Positions 31,962-32,332 of a stretch of DNA of 32,332 nucleotides are shown here, piece by piece. The stretch is from contig JAISZM010000069.1 in NCBI GenBank assembly GCA_031269205.1, positions 1 to 32,332 on the forward strand, read 5' to 3'. The notes beneath the pieces were generated by a model. That model had not been told where the DNA came from and searched no databases. It was given only the letters and a program-made list of their open reading frames with translations. The position numbers and the translations under genes were made by a program. The DNA is from Eubacteriales Family XIII. Incertae Sedis bacterium. GTDB taxonomy: Bacteria; Bacillota; Clostridia; Peptostreptococcales; Anaerovoracaceae. Numbering within the stretch: the stretch's first letter is position 1; each line of letters begins with the position of its first letter.

Positions 31962-32332
31962 CAAGAATATTGTCGTAATCGGCGCCGGGCCAGCGGGTCT
32001 CGGAGCCGCTATTGAGGCCGCGAAACATGGCGTCAAGGACGTACTCGTCATTGATATCAACATGAAGGCGGGGGGTCAGTTATTTAAGCAGATACACAAA
32101 TTTTTCGGATCGGCGGCCCACCGGGCCGGCGTTCGCGGCATCGCTATCTGTGAGGACATGCTCACGGAAGCCGCCGGGTTGGGGGTCGAAATATGGCTGA
32201 ACAGCACGGCGCTCGGCATCTTTGACGACAAGGTCGTCCAGATCGAGAAAAAGGTGAACAATATTCCGGAGATAGTGAACGTGAAAGCTCAGAAGATCAT
32301 TATCTCGACAGGCGCTTCCGAGAACGCCATCC
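31954..32332 (+). CDS. FAD-dependent oxidoreductase subunit, N-terminal part
   Basis: The gene starts at ATG 31954 with GGAGG upstream, overlaps the [2Fe-2S] gene by 8 bp and runs off the window end; 126 residues are visible. The FAD-binding loop I-V-V-I-G-A-G-P-A-G-L-G-A-A-I-E-A-A is at residues ~6-23, followed by G-G-Q-L-F-K-Q and I-I-I-S-T-G-A-S-E. This matches the large FAD subunit (HcnB/OoxA-like) that pairs with the [2Fe-2S] protein. The substrate (D-amino acid, proline derivative or opine) is not determinable. Confidence 0.88.
   Translation, partial: MIDKNIVVIGAGPAGLGAAIEAAKHGVKDVLVIDINMKAGGQLFKQIHKFFGSAAHRAGVRGIAICEDMLTEAAGLGVEIWLNSTALGIFDDKVVQIEKKVNNIPEIVNVKAQKIIISTGASENAI

Overview
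The window comes from a GC-rich anaerobic bacterium, most likely of the Clostridia/Firmicutes type. The evidence is strong AGGAGG-type ribosome binding sites, sigma-54/PAS activators, CoA-linked fermentation genes, and a pyrrolysyl-tRNA synthetase split into separate N- and C-terminal genes, which is the bacterial arrangement and not that of Methanosarcina. The lineage is inferred from gene content only.

Region 1 (1-14.2 kb) is a pyrrolysine and methylamine island. After the tail of an ADP-ribosylglycohydrolase-like gene and an ahcY gene, a sigma-A promoter near 1755-1782 opens a long co-directional run: an APC permease, a methylamine-type corrinoid protein, a MetH-activation-domain-like protein, pylB, pylC, pylSc, pylD, the amber suppressor tRNA-Pyl (9015-9086), pylSn and mtbB. 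mtbB carries an in-frame amber codon at 10595-10597, read here as pyrrolysine 353. On the opposite strand mttB (12467-10974) also has an in-frame amber codon (11498-11496). A divergent MttB-family gene (12709-14169) has no amber codon. Together these genes make pyrrolysine, charge it to tRNA-Pyl, and use it in di- and trimethylamine methyltransferases that pass methyl groups to a corrinoid protein. The corrinoid gene and the MetH-activation-like gene are in the same frame, separated only by an amber codon and nine sense codons, so readthrough would give a MetH-like fusion.

Region 2 (14.2-16.1 kb) holds two membrane-protein genes of unknown role in opposite orientations. They are followed by a non-coding element of about 225 bp with terminal inverted repeats and two 41-bp internal repeats (MITE-like).

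Region 3 (16.1-32.3 kb) is a sigma-54-controlled catabolic region. It contains a two-PAS sigma-54 activator, a YkvI-like transporter, an Asp/Glu-racemase-like protein, both subunits and the activator of a 2-hydroxyacyl-CoA dehydratase, a 3-hydroxyacyl-CoA dehydrogenase, a thiolase, a CoA-transferase, a class III aminotransferase, an iron-dependent alcohol dehydrogenase, a D-2-hydroxyacid dehydrogenase, RidA, a [2Fe-2S] protein and the start of an FAD-dependent dehydrogenase. Related inverted half-sites (GTTGYG...GCA) lie upstream of the transporter and of the dehydratase operon. A good -24/-12 promoter precedes the dehydratase operon. The set looks like fermentation of an amino acid whose identity cannot be read from the sequence.
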